From Cladobotryum mycophilum (lineage: Eukaryota; Ascomycota; Sordariomycetes; Hypocreales; Hypocreaceae), in assembly GCA_036429605.1 (NCBI GenBank), contig JAVFKD010000016.1, positions 3,410,001-3,474,000 of the forward strand: DNA of 64,000 nt. The letters are read 5' to 3'. Numbering within the stretch: position 1 is the stretch's first letter; each line of letters opens with the position of its first letter. Positions 21,814 to 33,698 of the stretch are shown piece after piece. Made by a program: the position numbers and the translations under genes. A model generated the notes under the pieces. It made no database searches. It had not been told where the DNA came from and saw nothing but the letters and a program-made list of their open reading frames with translations.

Positions 21814-22203
21814 CTTGACTTCGATTCGTAAACGGAGCGGGAGGAATTGGCAAGAGATGGATGTGGTGGTTGGATGGAGGAAATGGAGATCCTTTGTTGT
21901 TCGACTGTTTCCTTTGCCGAGCTTCCTTGAAAAACGGATACTTGTGCCTGGAATTGCAGGTCCCCCGACGTGCGGCTATTCTTCGGCTTGAATGGAAAAT
22001 AGGCTCTTGGGCGAAAAATCGACGTCACTGCTGGCGCAATTCCATTAGCGCGGGACATCCCGCCGTCCGCAAACGACCTCTACGCGCAAATCAGGTCGTT
22101 GCCATTATTTATACCTGATCTGACCTGGCCTGAACCGTTTCTCCCTCGCCCAGGTCATCTCCACCGTTTTCTATTTTCCCGAGAGTTCAATCGCATAGTC
22201 GCC
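21814..22203. promoter_or_regulatory. divergent promoter of two mitochondrial genes
   Basis: A 390 bp gap between the divergent start codons of ATP19 and the MTP18-like gene must carry both promoters and 5' UTRs. No TATA box was noticed. Confidence 0.55.
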
Positions 22204-23096
22204 ATGCCGTGGTTTTGGAAATCCCAAGAGCAGCAGCCCGAGAAGCCGAAGGATGCCGCAGTCCCCTTCGACCCCAAGAAGCTCCCCGAACCTGAGAAGC
22301 TACCAAAGGCCCTACAAAAACTTGTCGACAAGGCCCACGAAGATGAAAGCTTCTTTGATAACGTGAGGGATGGGCTGTAAGTGTTGGGAGAGAATCATGA
22401 TGCATTGGGCAAGCACTAACTCAACATAGCGCCCCCGACTCAACAGAGAGCAACGTTCGATACGCTGCTTATGCCACGAGAATTCGAACAATCCTGACCT
22501 CGGCCCACCGTTATGTCGCCTACACCTCCGACATTGGTGAATCGTTTCGTCCCGTCGCACACCCGAATATCGTCCGTGCCGCGTACGGTATTTCCTGGGT
22601 GTACATCCTCGGTGATGTCTCCCACGAGGGCTACCGATCATACTGGAGAAACCAGAGAATACTCAATCCTCAACTGCAACTCACTCCCCACCAGCGAAAA
22701 GTCTCCGGACTGCCCGAGGTTGAAACGACCAATCTCACGCCTGGAGAAGTTCCTCCGCTCGAGGATTACCGCACCGTGATGGTTCAGAGAGCCATCTTCC
22801 AGAGCGTTGCCAGTATGGGTTTGCCTGCATTCACCATCCACAGCGTGGTCCGATACTCTGGGCAGGCAATGAAGAATGCCAAGAACGCGGCACTTCGAAC
22901 ATGGGGCCCAATTGGTCTCGGCTTGGCAGTGGTGCCATTCCTCCCGACGCTCTTCGATAAACCTGTCGAGAATGCTGTTGAGTGGGCATTCCACAAGGGC
23001 TTTGAGGCGTATGGAGGACACGAATACGTCGGCGATGCGCCTACCACAGGCCGAGAGAAGCTCCTGAACAAGATTCCCAAGGTGAAGGAAGAGTAA
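22204..23096 (+). CDS. MTP18/MTFP1-like mitochondrial fission process protein
   Basis: Two exons, 22204-22376 and 22430-23096 (intron 53 nt with an ACTAAC branch site near the acceptor), encode 279 residues. After a charged, Pro/Lys-rich N-terminus come segments typical of the MTP18 family: RYAAYATRIRTILTSAHRYVAYTSDIGES, split here by family-conserved positions, then AYGISWVYILGDV, then ASMGLPAFTIHSVVRYSG, and a C-terminal hydrophobic segment LGLAVVPFLPTLFDKPVE. MTP18 is an integral inner-membrane protein needed for mitochondrial fission in animals; the fungal role is inferred. The start context is GCCATGC. The gene faces ATP19 head-to-head across 390 bp, so joint expression is plausible. Confidence 0.82.
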
Positions 23097-23850
23097 ATCT
23101 AGAAGAATTGATGTTGGTATAAAATAAAAGGATTGGCGTTTTTGGTGGTATGTATATGCTCAACTCTTAAATAGCTATATAACAATGGTCACGGCCATGG
23201 CTTGCAACTCTTTAAAATGGACCTTCATCCGCACTTTTCCGTAGTCATTTCTATATACTCATGAGGTGAAAGTTGGTTATTTGTATGAGTAAGAGTGAAA
23301 ATTATTAATTTCTTGGGCTCCACACGGCAATCTTAGCCACTGAGTACTTGTATTTACGCTTTTTATTATGCAGCTCTTGAGGTATAAGAATCTTCAAGAA
23401 GCGTTGCTGATTTGAAGATTTGCATGCTTTCCCAATTGGGAAATTCAATGGTGGGGTCTGTTTAGTGACAATTTGCGGGGCTGAAGGCAGGCACAGGAAA
23501 GACATGGAACAGCCACGTCAATCTGCAGGCAGGGATTCAAGCCCATTAAAGTTACACCTTCACTCATTCACGGTTTATCCCCTTTGTTCATTCATCCTAT
23601 TGTTCTCTGTTGCGGAATTATTCATAAAAAATCCCAGCACATATTCAAGTAGACCGGGAAGGTCGTGCCGTATCAGCTGCCACATCATTCGCCGATTGTA
23701 GACACTTCCAGAGGTTTCCGTTGCCACTTGGTCAGCTGGTTCAGTCAGCCTTCACAGCCTCGCTTGCCTCGCACTGACGACAACTCCTCTGCCTACAATC
23801 CGGCAAATTTAACTAAACGAAGCGTATATCTGGACCGAATATCCACCAAG
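23097..23850. other. intergenic region upstream of CUZ1
   Basis: No gene is seen. The CUZ1 frame is open back to about 23665, but the residues before 23851 look non-conserved, so I treat them as 5' UTR. Confidence 0.45.
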
Positions 23851-24777
23851 ATGGCGTCGAGTTCAAATTCAGATCCTCCGGAAACCAGCTACGTCATGGG
23901 GGACAAAACAGATGCCACATTGGTCGGCAAGCACTGCCAATACGAGTATTGCAATCAGCTTGATTTTCTCCCCTTCTTCTGCCAGTCATGCGCCAAAACA
24001 TTCTGCCTTGACCATCGGACGGAGTCTTCACACAAGTGCACGAATCCCGGAGCTTGGGCGGAGCGGAAACGACAAGCACAGCTAGCAAAACCCTCTATTG
24101 GTCAAGGGAAGACGCTGAGAGATAGAATCTCGCAGAAACCCTGTGGATCACCAGAATGTGACACGACTATCGGCACATCGTTGACGCCCGGTGTTCATTG
24201 CGACACGTGTAACCGGGACTACTGTCTAAAACATCGCTTCAGAGACGATCATGACTGTAAAAATCTAACGCCAATCGGCGCACGGCCAGGTCAGATTGAT
24301 GTTGCTCAACGGACAAAATCCGCCCTAGACAAGCTACGAGCATGGGGCACAGCCAAGAAGGAACAAGCGGGAAGGGTGCTCCCCAAACCCAAACCCAGCT
24401 CTACTGCTGCAAGGCTGGTCGCAGTCAACAGCTTGAAGAAATCCGCAAAAGGAGACGACAAGGTAGCACCTGAGAAGCGGGTGTACCTATATGTGGAGGC
24501 CGAGGCAGAGACGGCCAAGGCCAAGTTTCCCAAGGGGGAATTCTTCTACTCCAAAGACTGGGTCGTCGGTCGAGTGCTTGACGCAGCAGCGCGGAGCTTA
24601 CAAGTTCAGAATATCAACAATCAGAGCTCAGATGAGAGGGACAAGTTGCGTGTTTTCCACGTAGAAGGCGGACGACTCTTGGAATTCAATGAAAAGGTCG
24701 GGACCGTGCTGCAGAGTGGCAATACCGTTGTGTTACTCAGAGGAGTTGGAGCTCCGCCGGATTTGATCGAAGTTTAA
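23851..24777 (+). CDS. CUZ1: AN1 zinc-finger protein CUZ1 (ZFAND1-like)
   Basis: Intronless frame of 308 residues from the ATG at 23851 (preceded by AAG). Two AN1-type zinc fingers are visible: residues 29-63 (C-x4-C ... CQSC ... CLDH ... HKC) and 98-136 (C-x4-C ... CDTC ... CLKH ... HDC). After a basic Pro/Lys linker, a C-terminal ubiquitin-like region (about 220-308) begins VYLYVEAEAE and ends in a hydrophobic strand, NTVVLLRGVG. This order (AN1-AN1-UBL) is that of Cdc48-associated Cuz1 in yeast and ZFAND1 in human, which bring Cdc48/p97 to proteasomes or stress granules during arsenite stress. Upstream in-frame codons exist, but the annotated start gives the family-typical short leader. 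Confidence 0.85.
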   Translation: MASSSNSDPPETSYVMGDKTDATLVGKHCQYEYCNQLDFLPFFCQSCAKTFCLDHRTESSHKCTNPGAWAERKRQAQLAKPSIGQGKTLRDRISQKPCGSPECDTTIGTSLTPGVHCDTCNRDYCLKHRFRDDHDCKNLTPIGARPGQIDVAQRTKSALDKLRAWGTAKKEQAGRVLPKPKPSSTAARLVAVNSLKKSAKGDDKVAPEKRVYLYVEAEAETAKAKFPKGEFFYSKDWVVGRVLDAAARSLQVQNINNQSSDERDKLRVFHVEGGRLLEFNEKVGTVLQSGNTVVLLRGVGAPPDLIEV

Positions 24778-25172
24778 AATCATCATAGGCCCGATCGAAG
24801 CATTTAACGGAGTTAGGATACAGGACGTTTGTTGGCGCCGGTTTTCGAGGTGAAGCGCCCAACGTATTGTTTAGAATTTTTTGTTTAAACTGCGAAGAGA
24901 TAGAGAGCAAAGGATGGGCTTATAATTTCCATGAAATTTAATAACCCAACAATAATATTTCTATCAAAATATATTAAATGTTCATTTCCTCAAGCTTGTT
25001 CCACATTTTTCAGTGATCCATTTCATGTACTCCGCAGTGCCTGTCCGAAGAAAGGAGAGTCTTTCACAAATTAGAATCACGTGACACCGCGTTAATCCGC
25101 GTTCGATGACGACACTCGTTTCTGACTTGCTTCACGTCGAGGCAGTCACTGTCGCGGTGCATTAGACGAGAG
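24778..25172. promoter_or_regulatory. RAD4 promoter region with CACGTG element
   Basis: AT-rich near CUZ1's end, then a TCACGTGA palindrome at 25077-25084, about 90 bp before the RAD4 ATG. That is a candidate bHLH site; its function is inferred only. Confidence 0.4.
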
Positions 25173-28130
25173 ATGCCTCCCCATGTCCCTCGTAAACGAC
25201 TGCGCACCTCATCCCCTGAAAAAAAGACAAAGGTCAAAGCAAGTAGTGGTCGGGCGACTCGCAATACGACGGCAAATCGTCGAAAGGCAACCCTATACGA
25301 TGATCTCGATGCGACAGCTTCGCCACATTCGGAGCAAGCGAGCACGGGGTTGAAAGCTCTCAATGGCGATGACAGTGATAGTTCTTTAACATCATTATCC
25401 GAACAAGAATTCGAAGATGTCCCGGCGCCGAAGAGACAGAAGACTGAACAGTTGAGCGTTGACGATGACGACGACGATGAAGACATCGAGTTTGAAGATG
25501 TAGCAGCTCCCAGTATACCTATCGCAGATGCACCGCTACCGACAGGCGACCTTGAATTAACCCTCAACAGAGATACCCGCATTTCCTTGACCAACCAATC
25601 CGGTGATAAGAAGGGGCCTACAAAGATTGAAAGAAAGGTGCGAATCGCGACACACTGTGTTCATGTCCTCAGTCTACTCTGGCACAATGCGATTCGTAAC
25701 TCTTGGCTTTGCGACCCAGAGATCCAAGCAATCATGGTGTCTCACCTCCCGCCTAGGATGTGGGACGACGTGGATCGATGGAAGCAAAACAGTGGATTGG
25801 TCGACAGACCCGAACTACGAAGGCCCAAAAACAAAGGGAAAGGGGGAAAGGAAAAGAAAGGGAGTCTCGCGATTGGGGCCCTGCTGCTCAAAGGTTAGAA
25901 GAAGGAGCACCCGATATGAGTCACGGGGATCCCCTGTTTCGTTTGATGCAATCGCTGGTCGCCTGGTGGAAGCAGAGATTCCGAGCTACAGCTCCTGGGC
26001 TCCGAAAATGGGGATATATGTCGCTGGAACGATTGGATAGACTCACGAAAGCTCATAAGGAACAACAGGATGAACAGGAGCAGTTTGGTGAAGCCATCCG
26101 TGGACTAGACGACTTTCGTCAGTGCGCTCTGTCTTGCAGAGGAAGCCGGGATGTAGGAGCGCAGCTGTTTACAGCACTACTTCGGGGTCTAGGTTTAGAT
26201 GCACGTATGGTTGCTAGTCTACAGCCGTTGGGCTTTGGATGGAACAAGTTGGAGGATGCAGAGGCCGAAGAAGAGGACGATGGGAACGGGAAAAGCCCGG
26301 CGCCTAACAAAAGTTCGACGAAGAAGACATCAAAAAAGGAGGACAAAAAAGTAACGACGAAAAAGGGGACCGACAAGCAGAGAATACAAGCTCCTCAAAA
26401 TCCGCTCGCTCGACTCGAACAGCAATGCAGGCCAAAGTTGAGGTTATAGAGGATTCTGATGACTTGGATTTGGAATTCAAGGATACGGATGATGAGTCGG
26501 TAGTCGAGATGAAAATTACGCCCAAGAAGACATCAATACCTACGAAACAATACGATAAAGACCTCGATTATCCTCACTACTGGACCGAAGTCCTTTCACC
26601 AGTGACAAATAAATATCTACCTATTGATTCAATCGTGAAAGGCACCATTGGAACAAATCGGGACCTCGTCGAGACCTTCGAGCCCCGTGGTGCCAAAGCG
26701 GACAAGGCTAGACAGGTGGTGTGTTACGTGGTAGGCTATTCAAGGGATGGAACTGCAAAGGACGTGACCGTCCGGTACTTGAAACGACAAGTTCTACCAG
26801 GCCGAACCAAAGGGGCCAGAATGCCGTTGGAAAAGGTGCCGGTTTACAATCGTCATGGTAAGGTTAAGCGCTACGAGAGCTTTGATTGGTTTAAAACGGC
26901 TCTATCTGGGTATAGACGTGGAGGGAAGAAGCATCCCCTAACTGAAGCTGATCAACAAGAAGATGCGACAGAGTTAAAGGCAGCAAAGCCTGAGAAGAAG
27001 GAAGTCAAGGAGGGCGAAGAAACTCTGCAGTACTACAAACAGTCTAAAGATTTCGTCCTCAAACAACACCTTAAGCGCGAGGAAGCGTTGCTGCCCGACG
27101 GTGAGCCCGTCAAGGTGTTCAAGAACAAGGGCAAAGGCAGCAAAGTGGAGGAAGAAGACGTGTACCTTCGCTCAGACGTTGTCTTGGTAAAGAGCGCGGA
27201 GACCTGGCATAAGCAAGGTCGGGCGCCCATAGCGGGCGAGATGCCTTTGAAGAGGGTGCCTTATCGAGCTGCTACATTGAACCGAAAGCGGGAAATACTA
27301 GAGGCAGAAGCCGCAACCGGAGAAAAGGTGCTTCAGGGTCTTTACAGCCATGAGCAAACGGACTGGATTATCCCGCCGCCCATCAAAGACGGCATCATTC
27401 CAAAGAATGAGTACGGAAACATCGACTTATTTGTGGAGCACATGTGCCCTAGAGGCGCTGTACATATACCATACAGGGGGTGGCCAAAGTTTGTAAGCGT
27501 CTGCAAGTTGACTACGCCGAAGCCGTGGTGGATTTCGAATTCGGGCACCGAATGGCGGTCCCCGTCATTCAGGGAGCCGTGATTGCAGAAGAACATTACG
27601 ATAGAGTCATGACGGAATTAGAAAAAGACGAGGCGGAGAGGGTAAGAAAAGAAAGCGAGAAACGCCGCAAGGCAGCGCTCGGGATGTGGCGCAAGTTCCT
27701 AATGGGCATGCGGATCGTGAAACGGATCCGCGAGGAGTACGGAGAAATCGACGAGAGCGTCTCTGTGTTTGGGCACAATCGAAGGCACAACCAACCGAGG
27801 GCGGTACCGGATGCGCAGGACGAAGATATGGCGGGCGGGTTTCTACCAGAGGGTTACGAAGAGGATGTGGAAGCCGATGGAAGTGTACAACAACAAACGT
27901 CGTCCTTTTTCCCAGCATTGGAAGAAGATGATCAAGGCGGTGGGGATGATGATTTGGTTATGGAACATGATGATGCCGAGCCAGGGGCCGAAAATAGCAA
28001 GCTACCGGAGAGAGCCGCGAGGCGAGGTAAAAGTAGCCGAACAACAAAGCAGAAAACGGACGTGTCTGAGGATGAGGAAGACGAGGGCGGAGTGGGTTGG
28101 GCGGATCCCGATGATGACTATAATGAATGA
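25173..28130 (+). CDS. RAD4: nucleotide-excision repair factor RAD4/XPC (frameshifted in this sequence)
   Basis: Damage-recognition protein that works with Rad23. The gene shows no introns but is spread over three reading frames. Frame one (25173 to about 25845) carries the acidic N-terminus and CVHVLSLLWHNAIRNSWLCD of the transglutaminase-like region. Frame two (to about 26365) continues RDWGPAAQRLEEGAPDMSHG and LFTALLRGLGLDARMVASL. Frame three (to about 27478) has HYWTEVLSPVTNKYLPID and the β-hairpin domains BHD1/2 (LKREEALLPDGEP, SAETWHKQGR, LYSHEQTDWIIPPP). Frame four (to 28130) has BHD3 (VCKRLQVDYAEAVVDFEFGH) and an acidic tail. Shifts one and three fall on runs of five G (25842-25846, 27476-27480); the second lies between about 26345 and 26400, perhaps at GGGG 26365-26368. 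One base added at each gives about 986 residues. Domain content is complete, so a real pseudogene is unlikely. Confidence 0.9.
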
Positions 28131-29073
28131 ACCATAGAGAGCTTAAGGTTTTACTGACTAATGCTACCTATGCATCGCATCATGCAATGCGGTCCACTTA
28201 CGTAGGCACATCTGTGAGAGTGGCATTGGTTCGCTTAGCAGCTGGAGCTGACAGGCAAATGTCACCGCATAAGAAGTGTCTGAAGAGGAATTGGCTACGT
28301 CAATGCGGCTCTTGGGCTGAAGGGGAGTGATACGCCGGAGACATACGAGGACCCGAGCGGAGAATGAGGGGGTTGGTGAATGCAAAGGCAGTGGGGGAGG
28401 GCCTGTTGGGCTTCGACGGCTTTGGCTACCTCTATAGCTTGAAGCTCTGAGTAATATGATGAGTGTGAGTGCGCCATGGTGAAATGTTACAATACATTGG
28501 ACCGGACCTACACGGCCATCTATAGCGGCTATTGTTTAACGATCAACATTAGACTAGATGCTGAATGCGGTTTCTTCCTGATATTAGTTACCTACCCTAA
28601 AATAGATGGACTTTATTTTAAAAATCCATATGGATACTTGCTACTGCCATTAGGCATCTTCTTAATCTATCGCAGCTATGAAAGCGAATCTAGATCTCCC
28701 CTCACTACCATGTCTTGTGTAAAAAATACATGAAGATGAATTGCAATTGGATTTTTTGCCATTTCTACGGCTCAACTACGCCCAAATTCATGCATTCATT
28801 CGTATTGTATATAATACTTAGTCGTTTAAACGGGCTTCCTCCAACGTTGCAAGCTTTTGCAAGGGCCCTGTTCTAGAAGCTGAAAGTGATACAAGCTACC
28901 CTACACCTCTACGGCTAGGTTAGTACCTGTATTTGAGTCATGTCGGTTTGTACCTGTACGTATACGTACTCACATGGCTTCTCGGTGATGTGGTTCGTTG
29001 GTTGTGTAACCGAATGAAGCTGCCAATAATAGCAGCCACCACCTTGCAGTGTTTGCTTTGGAGGTACAGGTAG

Positions 29074-29092
29074 TAGGTAGGTAGGTAGGTAG
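29074..29092. repeat. (TAGG)n tandem repeat
   Basis: Nearly five units of TAGG/GTAG in tandem, in non-coding DNA. Confidence 0.85.
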
Positions 29093-29643
29093 TCATCCTT
29101 TGGCCGTCGGCAGGGAATTGTAACTTTTTAAACCCAACATCGTCAAACCTGTCCGCGAATAAACCTCAGACTTCCCTCCCTCCCTCTCTCACTTAACGTC
29201 CCTTGCTGGCGTTTTGATCTCGCCTGGGTTTACAAGCCTTCTCACCATTCCAGACGTATACGACTGACTGGAATTAATCCCCCCCCCGCCAGAACCCGAA
29301 AGCTACCATCGATTCGTCCATCCGCCCACTATCGTATCCACGGGCCCCGCCAGTCCATCTTGATGACCTCAATCGACATATAGCGGCAGGAAATGGGGGG
29401 GACATGTACCCATTCATTCTCTGGACGGCCCAGCTTTTTTCGTATCTGAGACGATTTCTCTAGAAGCTCGTTACGGCGCTCAATTTACCTGATCCCGCCG
29501 TGGCAACCCGCTGCCTGCCGTGCTGGAACGTTTTACTCGACGGGCTCTCTGCAACGCCTTCTCGACTCGCTAGGATACCGCAGCTCTCTTTTCAATGCAA
29601 AAGCAGAAACGGGGCCAAATAACCTAGTCGCTATATCATCGTT

Positions 29644-29644
<1 letters not shown>

Positions 29645-29694
<50 letters not shown>
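29645..29694. repeat. compound (TA)n(CA)n(TA)n microsatellite
   Basis: Alternating purine-pyrimidine tract: about nine TA units, nine CA units, then eight TA units. Such runs can adopt non-B DNA. Confidence 0.9.
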
Positions 29695-30345
29695 TTATTG
29701 AGCACCGTTTAGGTTCAACGATTCGAGAGAGCTATCTACCTAGTTACCATTTAGTACTGCTAGTAGTACTCAGTTCAGGTGAGTAGTTCAACAACTTAAA
29801 CCTTGCCGGGCACTTGTTGTTCTATTTTATGCATCCTTTATTTGTTTTTCACATACCGGGGGCTTTTTTTAATCACCATGGAGATACATGGCTGGCACAC
29901 AAGTGTGTTCAGGGCTAGCCTTGATGGAGAGCCTTGTATGATCCTTTGATGGTGCATCTTGTACGCATTGGTGGGGAGAGGCTTCTTCCCTGGCCATTCT
30001 TAATGGTTAAACTTTGTTCTTTCCATCACCTTCACTTGGCTATTTTATCAGGCCACCGGTGTTCTCTTCACTGCTGCTGGCAAGATGCAGAAACTCCTTC
30101 GGATCAGCCTTGCTAGCAGGTTAGATAAAGGACCAAGATGCCTCACGCCACGTCGCACAATGGCCGTACAGCAGCCCTACATTCTTCCCGTATTATTCAC
30201 GCGCACATCTCTGACGAAATAGTACATACAGCAACAACCTCACGAGACGCACAAGACGCACAGACGACTGCCGCATTTGAAGAGATTCTCGCATGGCTTA
30301 CACGCAAACTTCCAAAGAGGTTTGAACCACATTCGGCGGTTAACC

Positions 30346-32912
30346 ATGAGCGTCAACGACCCGTTGCTAGTCGAATCTGAAGACGAAGAAGAGTATTGCA
30401 TTCGAAATGTGACGAGCGTATTCCCCGACATCTGCCCTGACTATTTGCGCAATCTAGCCAGCAAGCACGGCTTTGATGCCCCTACGGTTATCAGCATCAT
30501 CGTGGATCAGGAAGAGGATAGGAAGCCCTATCCCAGGCGGGTCAAAAATAATGCTCTCAAGCGAAAAAGAGACGATGGAAAGGTTCCTGAAGCCGAGGCG
30601 CTGAGGATACAGAGCAAATATGACAACCCCGAGAGGCGGGCTAAACCTGTCTCATCAGCCCAAGCCCAGGAAGTGTACGTAGCCTCTCATCCACCACCCC
30701 TTCATTCAGCAGATGGATCTCTTGGGCATGGACTGTATCGTCACAGCTTCACGCTTTTGGGTGAATACCATTACTGTAGCCTCGGGGTTTGGTTTAGGAT
30801 CGGTTCTGCCGGGTATAACTAACACACAAGGCAGGGAATTGATCCTTAAAAAGGATTTCTATTTCATTCCAGCCAAAGTGACCAAAAACAAGATGACAGA
30901 GAGCAAGCAACTCTTACTACCTGCCTATCTCGCTCTGTTTCAGATTGCCTGCGAGGAAGACTTGGGCGTATCTAAATGGATGCCGCTGCATATGAAGAAT
31001 CAAATATGTAGACAAAGAGCAGCTGGAAACTCTGAGAGATATGAAGCGAATAACCCTGATCCAACAGGCGATAACTTAGCTGAGGAACTGATGTGGGCTC
31101 GGTCCATTTGTATTGCAAAGTTGGACAAATGCCTAGCCGAGAAAGCGCAGGAACAAGCTGAGAATAGGAACTACGAAAAAGCAAAGCTCCGAGGCGAGAT
31201 CGCCGAATGCGAATGCTGCTTTCTAGAATTCGCACTGAATCGGTTGGTTCATTGTAACGGTGAAACGACTCATGTCGATCAGTCCAAGCGTGCCATGCCT
31301 GGTTGTATGGTTGCTAACAGCCTCTAGCTCTTCTGCACTCACTGCACTCGACGCCATGCCGAAACCCAAATCGGATTATCCAAGTATGAGGTGCAATGCT
31401 TGTCGATGGACCAATGCTCTGCTGGCTTCTCTCCCGATGAGCGCTGCAAGTTTTTGGACGACAATCTCACAGCTGCGCTTGATCGCATCGAGAAAGAGGA
31501 TGTCCTGCGTCTTGCAAACTTGGAGGACCTCTCATGCTGCCCATTTTGCCCATACGCCGCTATATGTCCTCCCGTGGAAGTGGACAAGGAATTCAGATGC
31601 CTAAATCCCGAGTGCGAGATTGTGAGCTGTCGACTCTGCAAGGCCAAGACACATGTGCCTCAATCCTGCGAAGAATTCGAGATGGAGAAGGGATACACCG
31701 CTAGACGAAAGATTGAGGAAGCCATGTCTGCGGCCTTGATACGGAGGTGCAACAAATGTATGTCTTCGTTGCACTATCTCCCTCTCTCTCCAGCTAATGA
31801 ACTTACTAACGTTGTGTGCTAGGCAGTACCCCTTTCATAAAAGAATTCGGGTGTAATAAAATGACATGTACACGCCAGGGATGTAGTAACATCCAATGTT
31901 ATGTGTGCTCCAAGTCCTGCACGTATGATCACTTTGACGATGTGAGTCGAGGAGGCAAAATAGGCAATTGCCCCTTATTCGATAAGGTCGAGAACCGACA
32001 TCAAGCGGAGGTTAAGGAAGCCGAGCTCCAAACAAGAGCGCAAGTCATCAAGGAGAACCCTCATTTGGACCCGGGGGTTCTCGAGTTCAAAATCGTAGAG
32101 CCAGTGGCCCCTGCAAAGAAAATCAGCAGAAGGGCCCCAAAAGGACAATATCGACGACGGGCAGGCATACATGGGAGAATGCCTGTACCGAGGCTGAGAG
32201 AGGCTGCTGCACCACTCAATCCTGCTCCCCAGAACGAGGCCATACAGGATCCCAATCCTCAGAGGAGACCATTTTTACCATTTTTGCAGCGTGTACTGGC
32301 TGACGATCCCCCTTTGCCCCAGCCCGTTGGTGCTCCTAATGGCGTTTTAGGATCTCCCGCTCTCCCAAATATGGACCCTGCTCTGCCTCAGATGAACCAT
32401 GACATGGGCCAGGACATGAATCCGAACATGGACGAAAACATGATAGATTTCCCCCATTCGGCCCAGACCTATGGAACGACGATTACAATGACCCATGGTC
32501 TCCCGCTTTCTTCGCCCAGCCAGGGTTTCAGCAAGTTCACCTCCCACCAATTAACGGAGACCAGCCTCTAGTTAGCCGAGAAGAAATCGAACAGAGAATG
32601 GCACCGCTAGCACGCATAATTGCTAGACGCCGAGACGAAGAGCGGAATGTGGAACAGCAGATGCGGCAACGGAATGATGAGATAATGGCGCGAAGAGCGG
32701 AGAGAGGTGGGGCAGTGATGGAAGAGGTAGCAAGAGCACGTACAAGAGCAGAGACGGCCAGGATACAGATGCTCAATCATCGGCTCTCTATGAACATGCA
32801 GGCGGCAGCGGTACAGCCTGCCTATGCCCCGGCTGCGAATCAACAACGGGTGCTACGCTCGATGGGGCTCAATGTGCCACAGTACCCGGCAGGCGCTGCA
32901 AATCAGCAATAG
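30346..32912 (+). CDS. RBR-type E3 ubiquitin ligase, RNF216/TRIAD3-like (frameshifted)
   Basis: Exons 30346-30674, 30835-31273, 31328-31757 and 31823-32912; all junctions are GT-AG. The N-terminus has a CUE-like stretch (VTSVFPDICPDYLRNLASKHG), possibly ubiquitin-binding. RING1 starts ECECCFLEFALNRLVHCNGE and is completed across intron 2 (HLFCTHCTRRHAETQIG). The IBR follows (CCPFCPYAAICPP ... CLNPECEIVSCRLC). RING2 is IRRCNKCSTPFIKEFGCNKM, whose GC-NKM cysteine (codon 31852-31854) is the expected catalytic thioester residue. This RING1-IBR-RING2 order with a post-RING2 helix resembles RNF216. The Pro/Met-rich tail is frameshifted at five C (32451-32455); one added C continues into FGPDLWNDDYNDPWSPAFF and then an Arg/Glu-rich coiled coil to 32912, giving about 762 residues. 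30346 is the first ATG in frame. Confidence 0.82.
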
Positions 32913-33187
32913 GGAGACCGACGGGCAGGACTAGCAGGTGTTCTCGAAGCCGCTGAACGGATTCATGACTTGATTTAGGCGTTTGGGGAGAATCACATTT
33001 TGATCCCAGGGTATGATTTCAAGGAGCAAAGCGGTAGATTGATTTTTGAGGGTATATACATGGCGACGTTTTTATATTAGTCTATAATGAGGCTTGGTTC
33101 ATACGCATCAATGTATTTTTGCCATGGCACCGAGTGAATACCTGGAGAATAAGACATGATTTGGCGGAACCCTTTTCGGACCTCTGC

Positions 33188-33698
33188 TCATCTCCCTTTG
33201 CCAAACTTTTCATGCCACTTGCCCTTGCTCCCGGTGTTCTTCAGCGGAGCACCCCCAACGGGAGGATCGTGCACAAGTTGAAGCTCAACTGTTTCCTGGA
33301 TGGTAGAAATGGCGGCCAGTTCGTAGTCCGACCCTTCTGGAGAGGGGCGAGAGGAGAGAATGATGACGGAGTTGGAGGTGTTTTTCTGGCGGAGAGCGTA
33401 GGTTCTGTCGGGTGTTTTGAGGAGAGCTGAATCATCCGAGGACTCTAACGTGAGGCTTGATGGAGGGAAGAAAATGATGAGATGAGATGAGTCACAGACA
33501 AACAAGTTCTGGTGGTTTGATTGGATGGGATGGGATAGGATGGGATGGGATATGGGATTGGTGTGATGTTTTGACTTACACGGGGGCATTTTTCGATTCG
33601 AGGAGAGATTGCACTTCGGGAGGGAGTTCGATGAGACGGTAGCCCTTGTCGTCTGGCGCGTGACGGAGAGGGATGCTGCCCTCGGGCTGGTTTGACAT
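33188..33698 (-). CDS. DCC1: short Dcc1-like sister-chromatid cohesion protein
   Basis: Exons 33698-33580 and 33455-33188 (intron 124 nt, donor GTAAGT) encode 128 residues. The N-terminal β-domain of Dcc1, the subunit of the alternative clamp loader Ctf18-RFC, is recognisable: GYRLIELPPEVQSLLES, LTLESSDDSALLKT, TYALRQKNTSNSVIIL and ISTIQETVELQLV. It then ends in a basic tail (KGKWHEKFGKGR). Dcc1 in yeast and animals is about 330-400 residues, with winged-helix domains that bind Pol epsilon; those are absent here. No downstream exon restores them before the convergent RBR gene. Either short Dcc1 is normal in this lineage or the gene lost its middle. Confidence 0.68.

Larger units (their letters stand above)
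28131..30345. other. 2.2 kb intergenic region upstream of the RBR gene
   Basis: No gene is supported. It holds repeat tracts (listed separately), pyrimidine-rich segments around 29165-29200, and a frame from ATG 30138 to 30380 that overlaps the RBR start in another frame and may act as an uORF. Confidence 0.45.
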
